A program made the position numbers and the translations under genes. Under the pieces are notes generated by a model. That model was given only the letters and a program-made list of their open reading frames with translations, was not told the origin of the DNA and ran no database searches. 22,778 bases of DNA. Source: Rhodocyclaceae bacterium UBA5602 (lineage in GTDB: Bacteria; Pseudomonadota; Gammaproteobacteria; Burkholderiales; Rhodocyclaceae). Position 1 is the first letter of the stretch. Each line of letters begins with the position of its first letter. Of the stretch, positions 7,549 to 14,872 are shown piece by piece. Location: assembly GCA_002424865.1 (NCBI GenBank), contig DILC01000088.1, positions 63,956 to 86,733 of the forward strand, read 5' to 3'.

Positions 7549-8908
7549 AGCCGCTGCACCTGCCGCCGCAATTCATCGGGGCGCCTGGCGCAACCGCTGG
7601 ACATTTGTTCTTGCCACAGCAGGCTCGGCCATCGGCTTGGGCAATATCTGGAAGTTCCCTTACATGACCGGGATGAATGGCGGCAGTGCCTTTGTCCTGG
7701 TCTATCTGTTGTGTATTGCCTTGGTCGGCATTCCGCTCATGATGTGTGAAATCATGCTCGGACGGAGGGCCCAGCGTAATCCTGTCGACGGCATGGCCTA
7801 CCTTGCCCACGAAGCCGGCCAATCCCGCCAGTGGCGCTGGGTTGGCATTTCCGGCGTCCTGGCCGGCATTTTGATTCTCGGTTTTTACAGCGTGATCGCG
7901 GGCTGGGTGCTCGATTACATGGTCCGTGCAGCCAGCGGCGCCTTTCAAGGCATGGATGGCGCCAGCGCAAAGCTGCAGTTTGAAATCTTTTTGACCAAAC
8001 CACTCAACCTGATCCTCTGGCATACCCTGTTTCTTGGCGTCACCCTGGCCGTGGCCTCGCGTGGCCTGAATGCCGGATTAGAAAAAGCCAACCTCATCAT
8101 GATGCCAGCGCTGTTCGCCATTGTCTTGCTCATGGTGGGTTACAGCATGGCAGTGGGCAACTTCACCGCATCCGCACGCTTCATGTTTTCGCCCAACTTT
8201 TCGCTTATCACGCCCACCGCAGTCCTGTCCGCTTTAGGCCATGCTTTTTTCACGCTGAGTATCGGCATGGGCGCAGTGATGGCCTATGGCTCTTATCTTG
8301 GCCGCCATATCTCCATTGCGCGCACCACTTTGTATATTGCCCTGGCCGACACCGCCATTGGCTTACTGGCCGGATTAGCCATATTCTCCCTGGTCTTCGC
8401 CAATGGCTTAACGCCCACCGCGGGGCCCGGATTGATTTTCCAAACCCTGCCGATTGCCTTTGGCGCCATGCCGGGGGGCGACTTCATGGGCATGCTGTTT
8501 TTCATACTGGTTGCTTTTGCCGCCTGGACTTCAGCGCTTTCACTGGTCGAACCGGCGATTGCATGGATCACAGAAAATTCCAGCATCACACGCAAAGAAG
8601 CCACCGGCTTGATTGGCCTGATCGACTGGTTGCTGGGCGTAGCCGTCGCTTTATCGTTTAACCTGTGGGCGGACTTCAAGCCCTTTGCCGGGCTGAACCT
8701 GTTTAGCCTGCTCGATAAACTGACCACCCATGTTTTGCTGCCTTTGGGTGGCCTGGCCATGGCTATTTTTGCAGGCTGGGTGATGAAAACAGCCCACGTT
8801 GCTGACGAGCTCGGTTTAAAACCGCGCTTTTACCCGCTCTGGCGGTTTGCGATCCGCTATATCTCGCCCCTGGCGATTATCCTTATTTTTGCTTATCCCT
8901 TAACGTGA
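7541..8908 (+). CDS. Sodium-dependent neurotransmitter:sodium symporter (NSS/SNF) family transporter
   Basis: A 455-residue membrane protein of the LeuT fold. Diagnostic segments: RNRWTFVLATAGSAIGLGNIWKFPY in the unwound first helix (about 16-40; sodium and substrate site), NGGSAFVLVYL, GIPLMMCEIMLGR, and FFTLSIGMGAVMAYGSYLG (about 236-254; unwound helix 6). Bacterial relatives (LeuT, MhsT, TnaT) import hydrophobic or aromatic amino acids with sodium. The start lies inside the AGCS gene with an 8-bp overlap and uses the in-gene GGGAAAAAAC as ribosome binding site, suggesting translational coupling. Two different sodium/amino-acid symporters in one transcript suggest complementary amino-acid scavenging. 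The exact substrate cannot be read from sequence. Confidence 0.93.
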   Translation: MAKAAAPAAAIHRGAWRNRWTFVLATAGSAIGLGNIWKFPYMTGMNGGSAFVLVYLLCIALVGIPLMMCEIMLGRRAQRNPVDGMAYLAHEAGQSRQWRWVGISGVLAGILILGFYSVIAGWVLDYMVRAASGAFQGMDGASAKLQFEIFLTKPLNLILWHTLFLGVTLAVASRGLNAGLEKANLIMMPALFAIVLLMVGYSMAVGNFTASARFMFSPNFSLITPTAVLSALGHAFFTLSIGMGAVMAYGSYLGRHISIARTTLYIALADTAIGLLAGLAIFSLVFANGLTPTAGPGLIFQTLPIAFGAMPGGDFMGMLFFILVAFAAWTSALSLVEPAIAWITENSSITRKEATGLIGLIDWLLGVAVALSFNLWADFKPFAGLNLFSLLDKLTTHVLLPLGGLAMAIFAGWVMKTAHVADELGLKPRFYPLWRFAIRYISPLAIILIFAYPLT

Positions 8909-8975
8909 AACCGTCTCGTGAAACACTTCAATCTGCGCGCCACTTTAATTGTCGGGCGTAACGAGCAGGTGGTCA

Positions 8976-8997
8976 CCTCCCCCAAGCGGGGGCGAGG
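8976..8997 (+). repeat. GC-rich hairpin after the transporter operon
   Basis: CCTCCCCC (8976-8983) pairs with GGGG and GAGG (8988-8997) around a 4-5 base loop with one bulge. It starts 67 bp after the NSS transporter stop codon. There is no T-run, so it is not a classical intrinsic terminator; it may protect the 3' end or be part of an interspersed palindromic repeat. No second copy was found in the window. Confidence 0.45.
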
Positions 8998-9151
8998 CGG
9001 GAATTCGCGACGCAAGCTGGAAGGGGGCGGGCCTTGATGCTGCCTTTCGCGTGTTTCATCATCTGCGGGTAGAATTTACTTGCCATGAGCGTTAGGTTGG
9101 CTGGCTATCGCAATCCCGCCTTGCAACAAGAAAAAAGCAGCCAAGCAAAAC

Positions 9152-9182
9152 GCCGACCCTGCAAAAGACAGGGTCGGCTTTA
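9152..9182 (-). terminator. Bidirectional intrinsic terminator
   Basis: A perfect 10-bp stem, GCCGACCCTG (9152-9161) with CAGGGTCGGC (9169-9178), has a 7-base loop. On the minus strand it is followed by GTTTTG and ends the cytochrome c transcript; on the plus strand it is followed by TTTAAT and can stop read-through from the transporter operon. Confidence 0.85.
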
Positions 9183-9210
9183 ATGGCAACCGGTCAACCG
9201 CTGGGCTAAA

Positions 9211-9531
9211 TTACTTCGCGCCGGCCAGAATCCATTTCACCAAAGTTTTAGCGTCCTTATCACTCACGGCGGCGTTAGGCGGCATGGGGATCGCACCCCA
9301 AACACCGGAGCCGCCTTTTTTAACCTTGTCAGCCAATTTAGCTTCGGCCGTTTTATCGCCAGCATATTTCTTGGCCACATCCTGGTAAGCCGGGCCAACC
9401 AATTTTTTATCCACTGCGTGACAAGCCATGCAACCACTCTTGGTTGCCAAATCCTTCTCGCCTGCGGCAAAAACGGAAGCGGAAGACAAAACACCCAAGG
9501 CAATTACAGTTGAAGCGATGACAACTTTCAT
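9211..9531 (-). CDS. Small periplasmic class I cytochrome c (c551/c555 type)
   Basis: A 106-residue precursor with a Sec signal peptide (residues 1-23, cleavage after SVFAA). The heme attachment motif CMACH lies at C34-C37-H38, and the sixth heme ligand is Met83 in IPMPPN, the usual class I arrangement. The mature protein of about 83 residues matches the c551/c555 group, soluble electron carriers between the bc1 complex and terminal oxidases or denitrification enzymes. AAGGAAG lies 6-7 nt before the start. It is monocistronic, ends at the bidirectional terminator, and begins about 180 bp downstream of the tRNA terminator. Its specific redox partner cannot be inferred. Confidence 0.93.
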   Translation of the reverse strand: MKVVIASTVIALGVLSSASVFAAGEKDLATKSGCMACHAVDKKLVGPAYQDVAKKYAGDKTAEAKLADKVKKGGSGVWGAIPMPPNAAVSDKDAKTLVKWILAGAK

Positions 9532-9710
9532 CTTGACCTTCCTTAAAAGAGAATAAATTTTTTAGTCTTTTGATTCTAGCCCAAATAAAACCACGCTGCC
9601 CTGCCGTTCTTACAAACCGTTGCACTTTATGTACAGCGCCATGGGAGCGGATTTATCTCTCCTTTCGCCGTATCACCAGCACCGACTTTTCTCCGCAACG
9701 TGATCCAGAA

Positions 9711-9740
9711 ACAAAAAACCCAACCCTGACCGGTTGGGTT
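9711..9740 (-). terminator. Intrinsic terminator of the tRNA transcript
   Basis: Reading the minus strand, AACCCAACC (9740-9732) pairs with GGTTGGGTT (9725-9717), a 9-bp stem with a short loop followed by a T-run. It begins 9 nt after the tRNA 3' end and would end the tRNA transcript, possibly the whole rpoD transcript. Confidence 0.9.
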
Positions 9741-9748
9741 TGCAAAAA

Positions 9749-9825
9749 TGGTGGGCCCAGCTGGACTTGAACCAGCGACCAATCGATTATGAGTCGACTG
9801 CTCTAACCAACTGAGCTATGGGCCC
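9749..9825 (-). tRNA. tRNA with anticodon CAU, probably tRNA-Ile2 (lysidine-modified)
   Basis: A complete 77-nt cloverleaf with encoded CCA. The acceptor stem is GGGCCCA/TGGGCCC with discriminator A, the D-arm GCTCAGTTGGTTAGAGC, the anticodon stem GTCGA/TCGAT around loop CTCATAA, and the T-arm GCTGG TTCAAGT CCAGC. The anticodon CAU would suggest methionine. However, acceptor pairs C4-G69 and C5-G68 and a T-arm matching E. coli ileX fit tRNA-Ile2, whose C34 is converted to lysidine by TilS to read AUA. Elongator tRNA-Met normally has a different acceptor and T-arm. It sits 92 bp downstream of rpoD and has its own terminator. A TAGAAT hexamer upstream (near 9873) may be its promoter; otherwise it is processed from the rpoD transcript. 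Confidence 0.93.
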
Positions 9826-9916
9826 GTAAAACGCGGTATTGTGCAGGTCTATGCAAACTGCAGGGACAGCATTCTAACGGGGTAATGCCTGTTGTGCCTG
9901 CCCCGTTGCGTCGGCA

Positions 9917-11935
9917 TCAAGTCTCTGAATCCAAAAAGCTGCGCAGTTTTTCCGAGCGCGTCGGATGACGCAGTTTGCGCAGTGCCTTGGCTTCAATTTG
10001 ACGAATCCGCTCGCGCGTCACGTCAAACTGCTTGCCCACTTCCTCCAGGGTGTGGTCGGTATTCATTTCGATGCCAAACCGCATGCGCAACACCTTGGCT
10101 TCACGCGGGGTGAGGCTGTCGAGAATTTCTTTCGTCACGTCGCGCAGACTGGAAAACAGCGCGGCTTCATTGGGCAGCAAGGTGCCTTGATCTTCGATAA
10201 AGTCGCCCAGGTGTGAATCGTCATCGTCACCAATCGGCGTTTCCATGGAGATCGGCTCTTTGGAAATCTTGAGGATCTTGCGCACCTTATCCTCGGGCAT
10301 TTCCATTTTCTCGGCCAGCACCGCGGGTAAAGGCTCGTGCCCCGTCTCTTGCAGGATCTGGCGGCTGATGCGATTCATCTTGTTGATGGTCTCGATCATA
10401 TGCACCGGGATACGGATCGTGCGCGCCTGATCGGCAATGGAGCGGGTGATGGCCTGGCGAATCCACCAGGTGGCATAGGTCGAAAACTTGTAACCACGGC
10501 GGTATTCGAACTTATCCACGGCTTTCATCAGGCCGATATTGCCTTCCTGAATCAAGTCCAGGAATTGCAAACCGCGATTGGTGTATTTTTTGGCGATGGA
10601 GATCACCAGGCGCAAGTTCGCTTCCGTCATTTCACGCTTGGCACGACGCGCCTTGGCCTCCCCGGTGGACATCTGTTTATTGATGTCTTTCAATTCCTTC
10701 AATGGGATACCTGTGCGGTCCTGCAACTCAATAATCTTGTGCTGCTCTTCCATCACGTTCGGCGCATTACGCGTCAGCAAAGCGGCATAAGGCTTGCCTG
10801 ATTGAATCTCGCGCTTGACCCATTCCATGTCGACTTCATTGCCAGGAAAGGACTTGATGAAGTGCTGACGTGGCATGTGCGATTTATCCACGCAGAAATG
10901 CAGGATTTTGCGCTCATGGGCACGCACGGCATCGACAATGCTGCGCACGGAACCACACAGCCGTTCAATCGTCTTGGCGGTAAAGCGGATATTCAATAAC
11001 TCATCGGCAATCTGCTTTTTGATGCGCAGATAGCTTTTATCTTCCGAGCCTTTTTTGACCAGCGTCTGCTGCAATTTGGTGTACAGCGCTTGAATGAGGG
11101 AGAAGCGCTCCAAAGCCTCTTGCTTCATCTTCAACAAAGACGCGGGCACCGCGCTACCACCGTCATCGCCATCACCAAAGTCTTCTTCAACCTCTTCTTC
11201 AGCCACTGCACCGAACTCTTCTTCAGGTGCATTCGGGTCAATTAGACCGTCGATGAGCTCATCAATGCGCATCTCATCGCGCGCCACGCGCGCGGCCATG
11301 TCCAGCATGGCCGCAATGGTAGTCGGACAGGCAGAAATGGCCATCACCATGTGCTTTAAGCCGTCTTCGATGCGCTTGGCGATCTCGATTTCGCTCTCCC
11401 GCGTCAAGAGGCCTACCGTGCCCATTTCGCGCATGTACATACGCACGGGGTCGGTTGTCCGGCCAAATTCAGAATCCACATTGGACAAGGCTTGTTCGGC
11501 CTGCTCTTCAACCTCTTCCGCATCCACAGGCGCAGGCGTGGTTTGGTTGAGCAGCATGTCTTCAACGGCCGGCGCCTCGTCAAACACCTGAATTGCCATA
11601 TCAGCGAAAGTGGCGATAATGGACTCAATCTGCTCGGCATCCACCAGCTCATCCGGCAGATGGTCGTTAATTTCGGCGTAAGTCAAATAGCCGCGCTCTT
11701 TGCCCAGCGCAATCAGGAGCTTCAAGCGGCTACGCTTGGCATCAATATCCAGCGGCGCGGCTTCCGGCGCAATGATCAGTTTTTCCTTGCTCTTGCGTCC
11801 GCGACCCTTGGCCGCCTCTGTAGGCTGCGACGCCACCTTGGATGCCGCTTGTGCTTTAACCACAGGAGCAGCCACCTCGGCAGGTGCGCTCACAGTTTTA
11901 GATTTGCTCTTTGTCGTGGTGGTTTTATTTGGCAT
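9917..11935 (-). CDS. rpoD: RNA polymerase primary sigma factor (sigma-70)
   Basis: A 672-residue housekeeping sigma factor. A Lys/Ala/Thr-rich N-terminal tail (1-55) precedes region 1.1 (about 62-130). Region 1.2 (TDPVRMYMREMG, near 160) is followed by an acidic non-conserved insert (EEEVEEDFGDGDD) typical of proteobacterial RpoD. Region 2 (about 435-505) contains NLRLVISIAKKY, LDLIQEGNIGLMKAVDKF and the -10 recognition helix YATWWIRQAITRSIADQ. Region 4.2 near the C-terminus has the helix-turn-helix TLEEVGKQFDVTRERIRQIE that reads the -35 element. AGGATT precedes the start codon. It is the last protein gene of the rpsU-yqeY-dnaG-rpoD cluster, with an extra promoter in the 344-bp gap after dnaG. 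Confidence 0.98.
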   Translation of the reverse strand: MPNKTTTTKSKSKTVSAPAEVAAPVVKAQAASKVASQPTEAAKGRGRKSKEKLIIAPEAAPLDIDAKRSRLKLLIALGKERGYLTYAEINDHLPDELVDAEQIESIIATFADMAIQVFDEAPAVEDMLLNQTTPAPVDAEEVEEQAEQALSNVDSEFGRTTDPVRMYMREMGTVGLLTRESEIEIAKRIEDGLKHMVMAISACPTTIAAMLDMAARVARDEMRIDELIDGLIDPNAPEEEFGAVAEEEVEEDFGDGDDGGSAVPASLLKMKQEALERFSLIQALYTKLQQTLVKKGSEDKSYLRIKKQIADELLNIRFTAKTIERLCGSVRSIVDAVRAHERKILHFCVDKSHMPRQHFIKSFPGNEVDMEWVKREIQSGKPYAALLTRNAPNVMEEQHKIIELQDRTGIPLKELKDINKQMSTGEAKARRAKREMTEANLRLVISIAKKYTNRGLQFLDLIQEGNIGLMKAVDKFEYRRGYKFSTYATWWIRQAITRSIADQARTIRIPVHMIETINKMNRISRQILQETGHEPLPAVLAEKMEMPEDKVRKILKISKEPISMETPIGDDDDSHLGDFIEDQGTLLPNEAALFSSLRDVTKEILDSLTPREAKVLRMRFGIEMNTDHTLEEVGKQFDVTRERIRQIEAKALRKLRHPTRSEKLRSFLDSET

Positions 11936-12279
11936 GGTAATCCTCGGCTAGAATGCAACGGCGCAACAAGAAATAATAAAAAGCAATAATAAAAAGCAAT
12001 AAAAACGAAGCACTAAGAATGAAGCAGCAACCAGAAACAGAAACAGAAACAACCAAAAATCCAGCGCAGCAGATTCTGTTCCGCGTCCATTCCGGATTTT
12101 CAATGGCTATGCCTGCTCTTCGCATCCACATCCACCCGGCAGCGCTAATCCGTCAATAAATGATTGCAAAAACAAGGCACTGAGTACACGCTTTCAAACT
12201 CACTGCACCACTTGAAATAAAGAAAATAAAGAAGCGGCGGAACCCGCGATTATACCAGAGTAGCCCTCTAACTGCGCCA
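11936..12279 (-). promoter_or_regulatory. rpoD leader region with tandem microrepeats
   Basis: This 344-bp gap between dnaG and rpoD holds no supported gene. It contains an extended -10 promoter at 12249-12257. Close to rpoD are two tandem copies of an A/T-rich 13-mer (AATAATAAAAAGC) plus a partial third (about 11971-12005), and three copies of GAAACA (about 12036-12053). From the predicted start near 12242 the rpoD leader would be about 300 nt. The repeats make the leader U-rich and unstructured just before the ribosome binding site. Confidence 0.5.
12249..12257 (-). promoter_or_regulatory. Extended -10 promoter for rpoD
   Basis: The minus strand reads TGGTATAAT: a perfect TATAAT (12254-12249) preceded by the TGN extension. 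No recognisable -35 lies 16-18 bp upstream, which fits extended -10 promoters. Transcription would begin near 12242, 23 bp or so after the dnaG stop codon, allowing rpoD to be expressed separately from the upstream cluster. Confidence 0.65.
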
Positions 12280-14031
12280 TCATGTCTCATGATCCACATC
12301 CCGCTGCTTTCGTGTTTTTTTGACCAGCAATTCAGCCAATCGTTGCTTTTGCTCTGCATTTAATCCATGCCGCGCCTCTGCGGTAAGCTGCTCAATTTCA
12401 CCCGTGAGCAGAGCTTGCTGCATGTGTGCGATAGCATCATTAAAAACCGCCTCCAAAGCCAACGCATCCGGCGTCTCTTCACTCGCTGCCGCCATCTCAG
12501 CCACTAGCGCTTCATGGGCTGAGCCGCGAAAGAATTCAAGCATGCCTCCCAAGCCACAAGCCGCCAATTCACCCTGGCTCACCGCATGCGCAATCAGTGC
12601 CAGGGCCGCGCCGGCGGGCTGTTCCTCATCCAGCAGATTTAACGGCAACTGAGCCGCCCAGGTTGGCTTGTGCAGAACGATGGCAAGCAACTTATGTTCG
12701 ATACTGGAAGGCGCAGGGCGCTGCTTCATTTGCGCTGGCGCATAGCGGCTACGGGCGAGCGGCTTTAAGCCGCATTGCGCTTCCACCTCGGCTTGGGATA
12801 GCTGGGCACGTGCCGCAATTTCTTTCACAATCTGGATTCTTAAAATCGGTGCGGAAATTTTTTGCAGCAAGGGCTTGGCTTCATGCACAAGCTTTGCGCG
12901 ATTTTCCGCTGTCACCGGCGGGTTGTTTTTAATCAACTCGCGCACTAAAAATTCAGACAAGCGCGTAGCGTTCCTGGTGTGATGGATAAAAGCCTCTTTG
13001 CCGTGCTCGCGGATAAATTCGTCAGGATCCTGCTTGCCCGGCATCTGCAAAATCTCCACCGTTTTATTGTCCGCCAGATGCGCCAGACTCACCTCCATCG
13101 CGCGCCAGGCGGCACGGTCCCCTGCGCTGTCGCGGTCAAAGCAAAACACCACGCGGCTGGCCAGCTTTAACAACTTTTGCACGTTAGCATCCGTTGCCGC
13201 CGTGCCCAAAGTGGCGACCACATGCTCCACCCCGTGCTGCGCCAAACCGACAACATCCATATATCCCTCAACCACCAGCACCGTGTCGTGCTCCTGTATC
13301 GCCCGGCGCGCTTGTGGCAGGCCATACAGTTCGCGCCCTTTTTCAAACAAGGGCGTCTCTGGCGAATTAAGATATTTTGGCTCGCCGTCGCCAATCACCC
13401 GTCCGCCAAAACCGATCACATTGCTGCGCTGATCAAGAATCGGAAACATCACCCGATCACGAAACCGATCATAGCGCCGCCCTTGCTCATTGCTGATCAC
13501 CAGACCACACTCAACCAAAGCATCGTCGTTATAGTCAGAAAATACCTGCTGCAAACCCTGCCAGCCATCGGGCGCATAACCCAGACCAAACTTGGCCGCA
13601 ATCCCGCCCGTGAGCCCGCGGGCGCGGAGGTATTCCACCGCTTTGGGAGATATTTTTAGCTGCTCGCGATAAAAATGCATTGCCCGCGCCATTAACTCCG
13701 TCAGCGGCGCTTTTTTCAGCTGCACATGGCGATGCCGCTCCGTGCGCGGCACGGTTAAACCGACAGAGGCCGCGAGTTCCTCGATCGCATCGACAAAACC
13801 AACGCCCGAATATTGCATGACAAAACCGATCGCGCTGCCATGCGCGCCGCAGCCAAAACAGTGATAAAACTGCTTGCCAGGACTGACGGTAAATGAAGGC
13901 GTTTTTTCTGAATGAAACGGGCAGCACGCACTGTAATTCGCGCCGCCTTTGCGCAAGGGCACGTAGCGCTCCACCACGTCGACAATATCGACGCGGGCAA
14001 GCAGTTCTTGAACAAAGCTGTCGGGGATCAC
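12280..14031 (-). CDS. dnaG: DNA primase
   Basis: A 583-residue primase that makes RNA primers at the replication fork. The N-terminal CHC2 zinc finger has C37, H40, C58 and C61 (CPFH...FYHCFGCG). The RNA polymerase core contains the Toprim motifs VLVVEGYMDVVGLAQHG and VVFCFDRDSAGDRAAW (about 245-325), which carry the metal-binding acidic residues. The C-terminal region is the DnaB helicase-binding part and is less conserved. The GTG at 14031 is chosen because it gives the universal IPDSFVQELLARVDIVDVV N-terminus; the in-frame ATG at 14121 adds 30 unconserved residues. The ribosome binding site is poor and a CATAAT hexamer lies only 6 nt upstream of the GTG. Length matches E. coli DnaG (581). 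Confidence 0.97.
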   Translation of the reverse strand: MIPDSFVQELLARVDIVDVVERYVPLRKGGANYSACCPFHSEKTPSFTVSPGKQFYHCFGCGAHGSAIGFVMQYSGVGFVDAIEELAASVGLTVPRTERHRHVQLKKAPLTELMARAMHFYREQLKISPKAVEYLRARGLTGGIAAKFGLGYAPDGWQGLQQVFSDYNDDALVECGLVISNEQGRRYDRFRDRVMFPILDQRSNVIGFGGRVIGDGEPKYLNSPETPLFEKGRELYGLPQARRAIQEHDTVLVVEGYMDVVGLAQHGVEHVVATLGTAATDANVQKLLKLASRVVFCFDRDSAGDRAAWRAMEVSLAHLADNKTVEILQMPGKQDPDEFIREHGKEAFIHHTRNATRLSEFLVRELIKNNPPVTAENRAKLVHEAKPLLQKISAPILRIQIVKEIAARAQLSQAEVEAQCGLKPLARSRYAPAQMKQRPAPSSIEHKLLAIVLHKPTWAAQLPLNLLDEEQPAGAALALIAHAVSQGELAACGLGGMLEFFRGSAHEALVAEMAAASEETPDALALEAVFNDAIAHMQQALLTGEIEQLTAEARHGLNAEQKQRLAELLVKKTRKQRDVDHET

Positions 14032-14207
14032 GTGGATATTATGCGCCGAACAGGACAAAAGGCGCCACCCGCGGCACATCTGATGTGAAGCGATGCGGCA
14101 GGCACAAACACCAGGTAACAAAAAGAAGACGCAGAAGACGCATCAATGCCGATGCAAACAGCCGCCCTTGCCGCCACAGCAAATACAGCAGGCCCGGTCA
14201 GCTCGCT
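14032..14207 (-). other. 176-bp yqeY-dnaG spacer
   Basis: No gene. It contains a GCC/GGC-rich hairpin-prone stretch just after yqeY, a twofold direct repeat of AGAAGACGC (about 14121-14139), and CATAAT near 14038-14043 directly before the dnaG GTG. No clear terminator is seen. Confidence 0.35.
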
Positions 14208-14663
14208 TTACAGTGCGCCCAGCTTGGCTTTCACCAATCGGGAAACTTCACCCATGTCGGCACGCCCTGCCAATTGCGGCTTGAGATGTGCAATCACTTT
14301 CCCCATGTCGCCGGGCGCCACAGCGCTTACGGCTTCTAGCGCTGCGTTGATGATGGCTTCAATTTCATCTGCGCCCATGACTTGTGGCATGTAAGTCGAG
14401 AGCACTTCCGCCTCCAGCTTTTCAGCATCGGCCAAGTCCTGACGCTTGGCCGCCTCGTATTGCGTTATCGAGTCCTTGCGCTGCTTGAGCATTTTTTCGA
14501 TCACGGCGATCACGCCTTGATCGTCCAGCTCAATGCGCGCATCCACCTGCTTTTGCTTAATCGCTGCGAGCAACAGCGAGAGCGTATCTTTACGCGCGCG
14601 CTCGCCCGCTTTCATCGCCACCTTCCAATCATTGCCTATACGCTCTTTAAGGCTCATATTCAT
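14208..14663 (-). CDS. yqeY: GatB/YqeY domain-containing protein
   Basis: A 151-residue cytosolic helical protein. The N-terminus MSLKERIGNDWKVAMKAGE, the RKDTLSLLLAAIKQKQVD stretch and the C-terminal GDMGKVIAHLKPQLAGRADMGEVSRLVKAKL are family hallmarks; the tail resembles the tRNA-binding C-terminal domain of GatB. The biochemical role is not firmly established; a tRNA or amidotransferase-related function is assumed. In many proteobacteria the gene sits between rpsU and dnaG, as here. ATG 14663 has GGAA 8 nt upstream; a second ATG at 14657 gives the more typical MSLK start. An intrinsic terminator lies 23 bp upstream of the start, so its expression depends on read-through from rpsU or on a nearby promoter. 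Confidence 0.92.
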   Translation of the reverse strand: MNMSLKERIGNDWKVAMKAGERARKDTLSLLLAAIKQKQVDARIELDDQGVIAVIEKMLKQRKDSITQYEAAKRQDLADAEKLEAEVLSTYMPQVMGADEIEAIINAALEAVSAVAPGDMGKVIAHLKPQLAGRADMGEVSRLVKAKLGAL

Positions 14664-14685
14664 TTTAAAATTCCGACAAAGAAGG

Positions 14686-14707
14686 ACAAAAACCGCCTAA
14701 CGGCGGT
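14686..14707 (-). terminator. Intrinsic terminator between rpsU and yqeY
   Basis: On the minus strand ACCGCC (14707-14702) pairs with GGCGGT (14697-14692) around a GTTA loop and is followed by TTTTTG. It is positioned like the T1 terminator between rpsU and dnaG in the E. coli macromolecular synthesis operon, where partial termination keeps ribosomal protein S21 more abundant than primase and sigma factor. Confidence 0.85.
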
Positions 14708-14756
14708 ATGTTGTTTGCTGCCTTTTGAAGCCTTGCCACTTATTGCAAAATGGCAA
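14686..14756 (-). ncRNA. Candidate small RNA or attenuator leader (about 70 nt)
   Basis: Downstream of the 11-bp repeat array and a possible -10 (TAAAGC, 14768-14763), the minus strand has a hairpin formed by TTGCCA/TGGCAA (14756-14733), an A-rich single-stranded linker, then the intrinsic terminator. This 5' hairpin, linker and terminator order is typical of a small RNA, but no transcript is proven and the -10 is poor. It could simply be the 3' untranslated region of rpsU. Confidence 0.3.
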
Positions 14757-14762
14757 AAACCA

Positions 14763-14820
14763 GCTTTACCAGCGACCGATGTTACAGCGCGGTTACATTG
14801 CGGTTGCAGTGCGCTTACAC
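14763..14820 (-). promoter_or_regulatory. Four-half-site response-regulator operator (Pho-box-like)
   Basis: On the minus strand four 7-mers begin exactly 11 bp apart: GTGTAAG (14820-14814), CTGCAAC (14809-14803), ATGTAAC (14798-14792) and CTGTAAC (14787-14781). The last matches the second PhoB half-site consensus CTGTMAY exactly, the next two differ by one base and the first by two. Twelve base pairs downstream is TGG-TAAAGC, a weak extended -10. The 11-bp period with direct repeats is typical of OmpR/PhoB-family regulators. The 4-bp linkers are GC-rich rather than A/T-rich, so the regulator's identity is uncertain. Confidence 0.45.
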
Positions 14821-14872
14821 TACCCTGCCACTTGCGAGACACGCAAGAGACCCGCAGTTGAAGCGCATTGGA

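Larger units (their letters stand above)
8909..9210. other. 302-bp intergenic region with two hairpins
   Basis: It holds a GC-rich hairpin (8976-8997) just after the transporter operon, a TAGAAT -10-like hexamer (9070-9075) on the plus strand, and a strong bidirectional terminator (9152-9178). A 32-codon frame (ATG 9086 to TAA 9184) runs into the terminator and is probably not a gene. A plus-strand transcript from about 9082 to the terminator would be roughly 100 nt, but no -35 supports it. Confidence 0.4.

Noticed and set aside
9086..9184. 32-codon frame ending in the bidirectional terminator
   Set aside because: No ribosome binding site, and its last codons are the terminator stem; codon content looks like chance.
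12153..12359. Minus-strand 68-codon frame between dnaG and rpoD
   Set aside because: It overlaps the dnaG end and the rpoD promoter, has no ribosome binding site and no recognisable domain.
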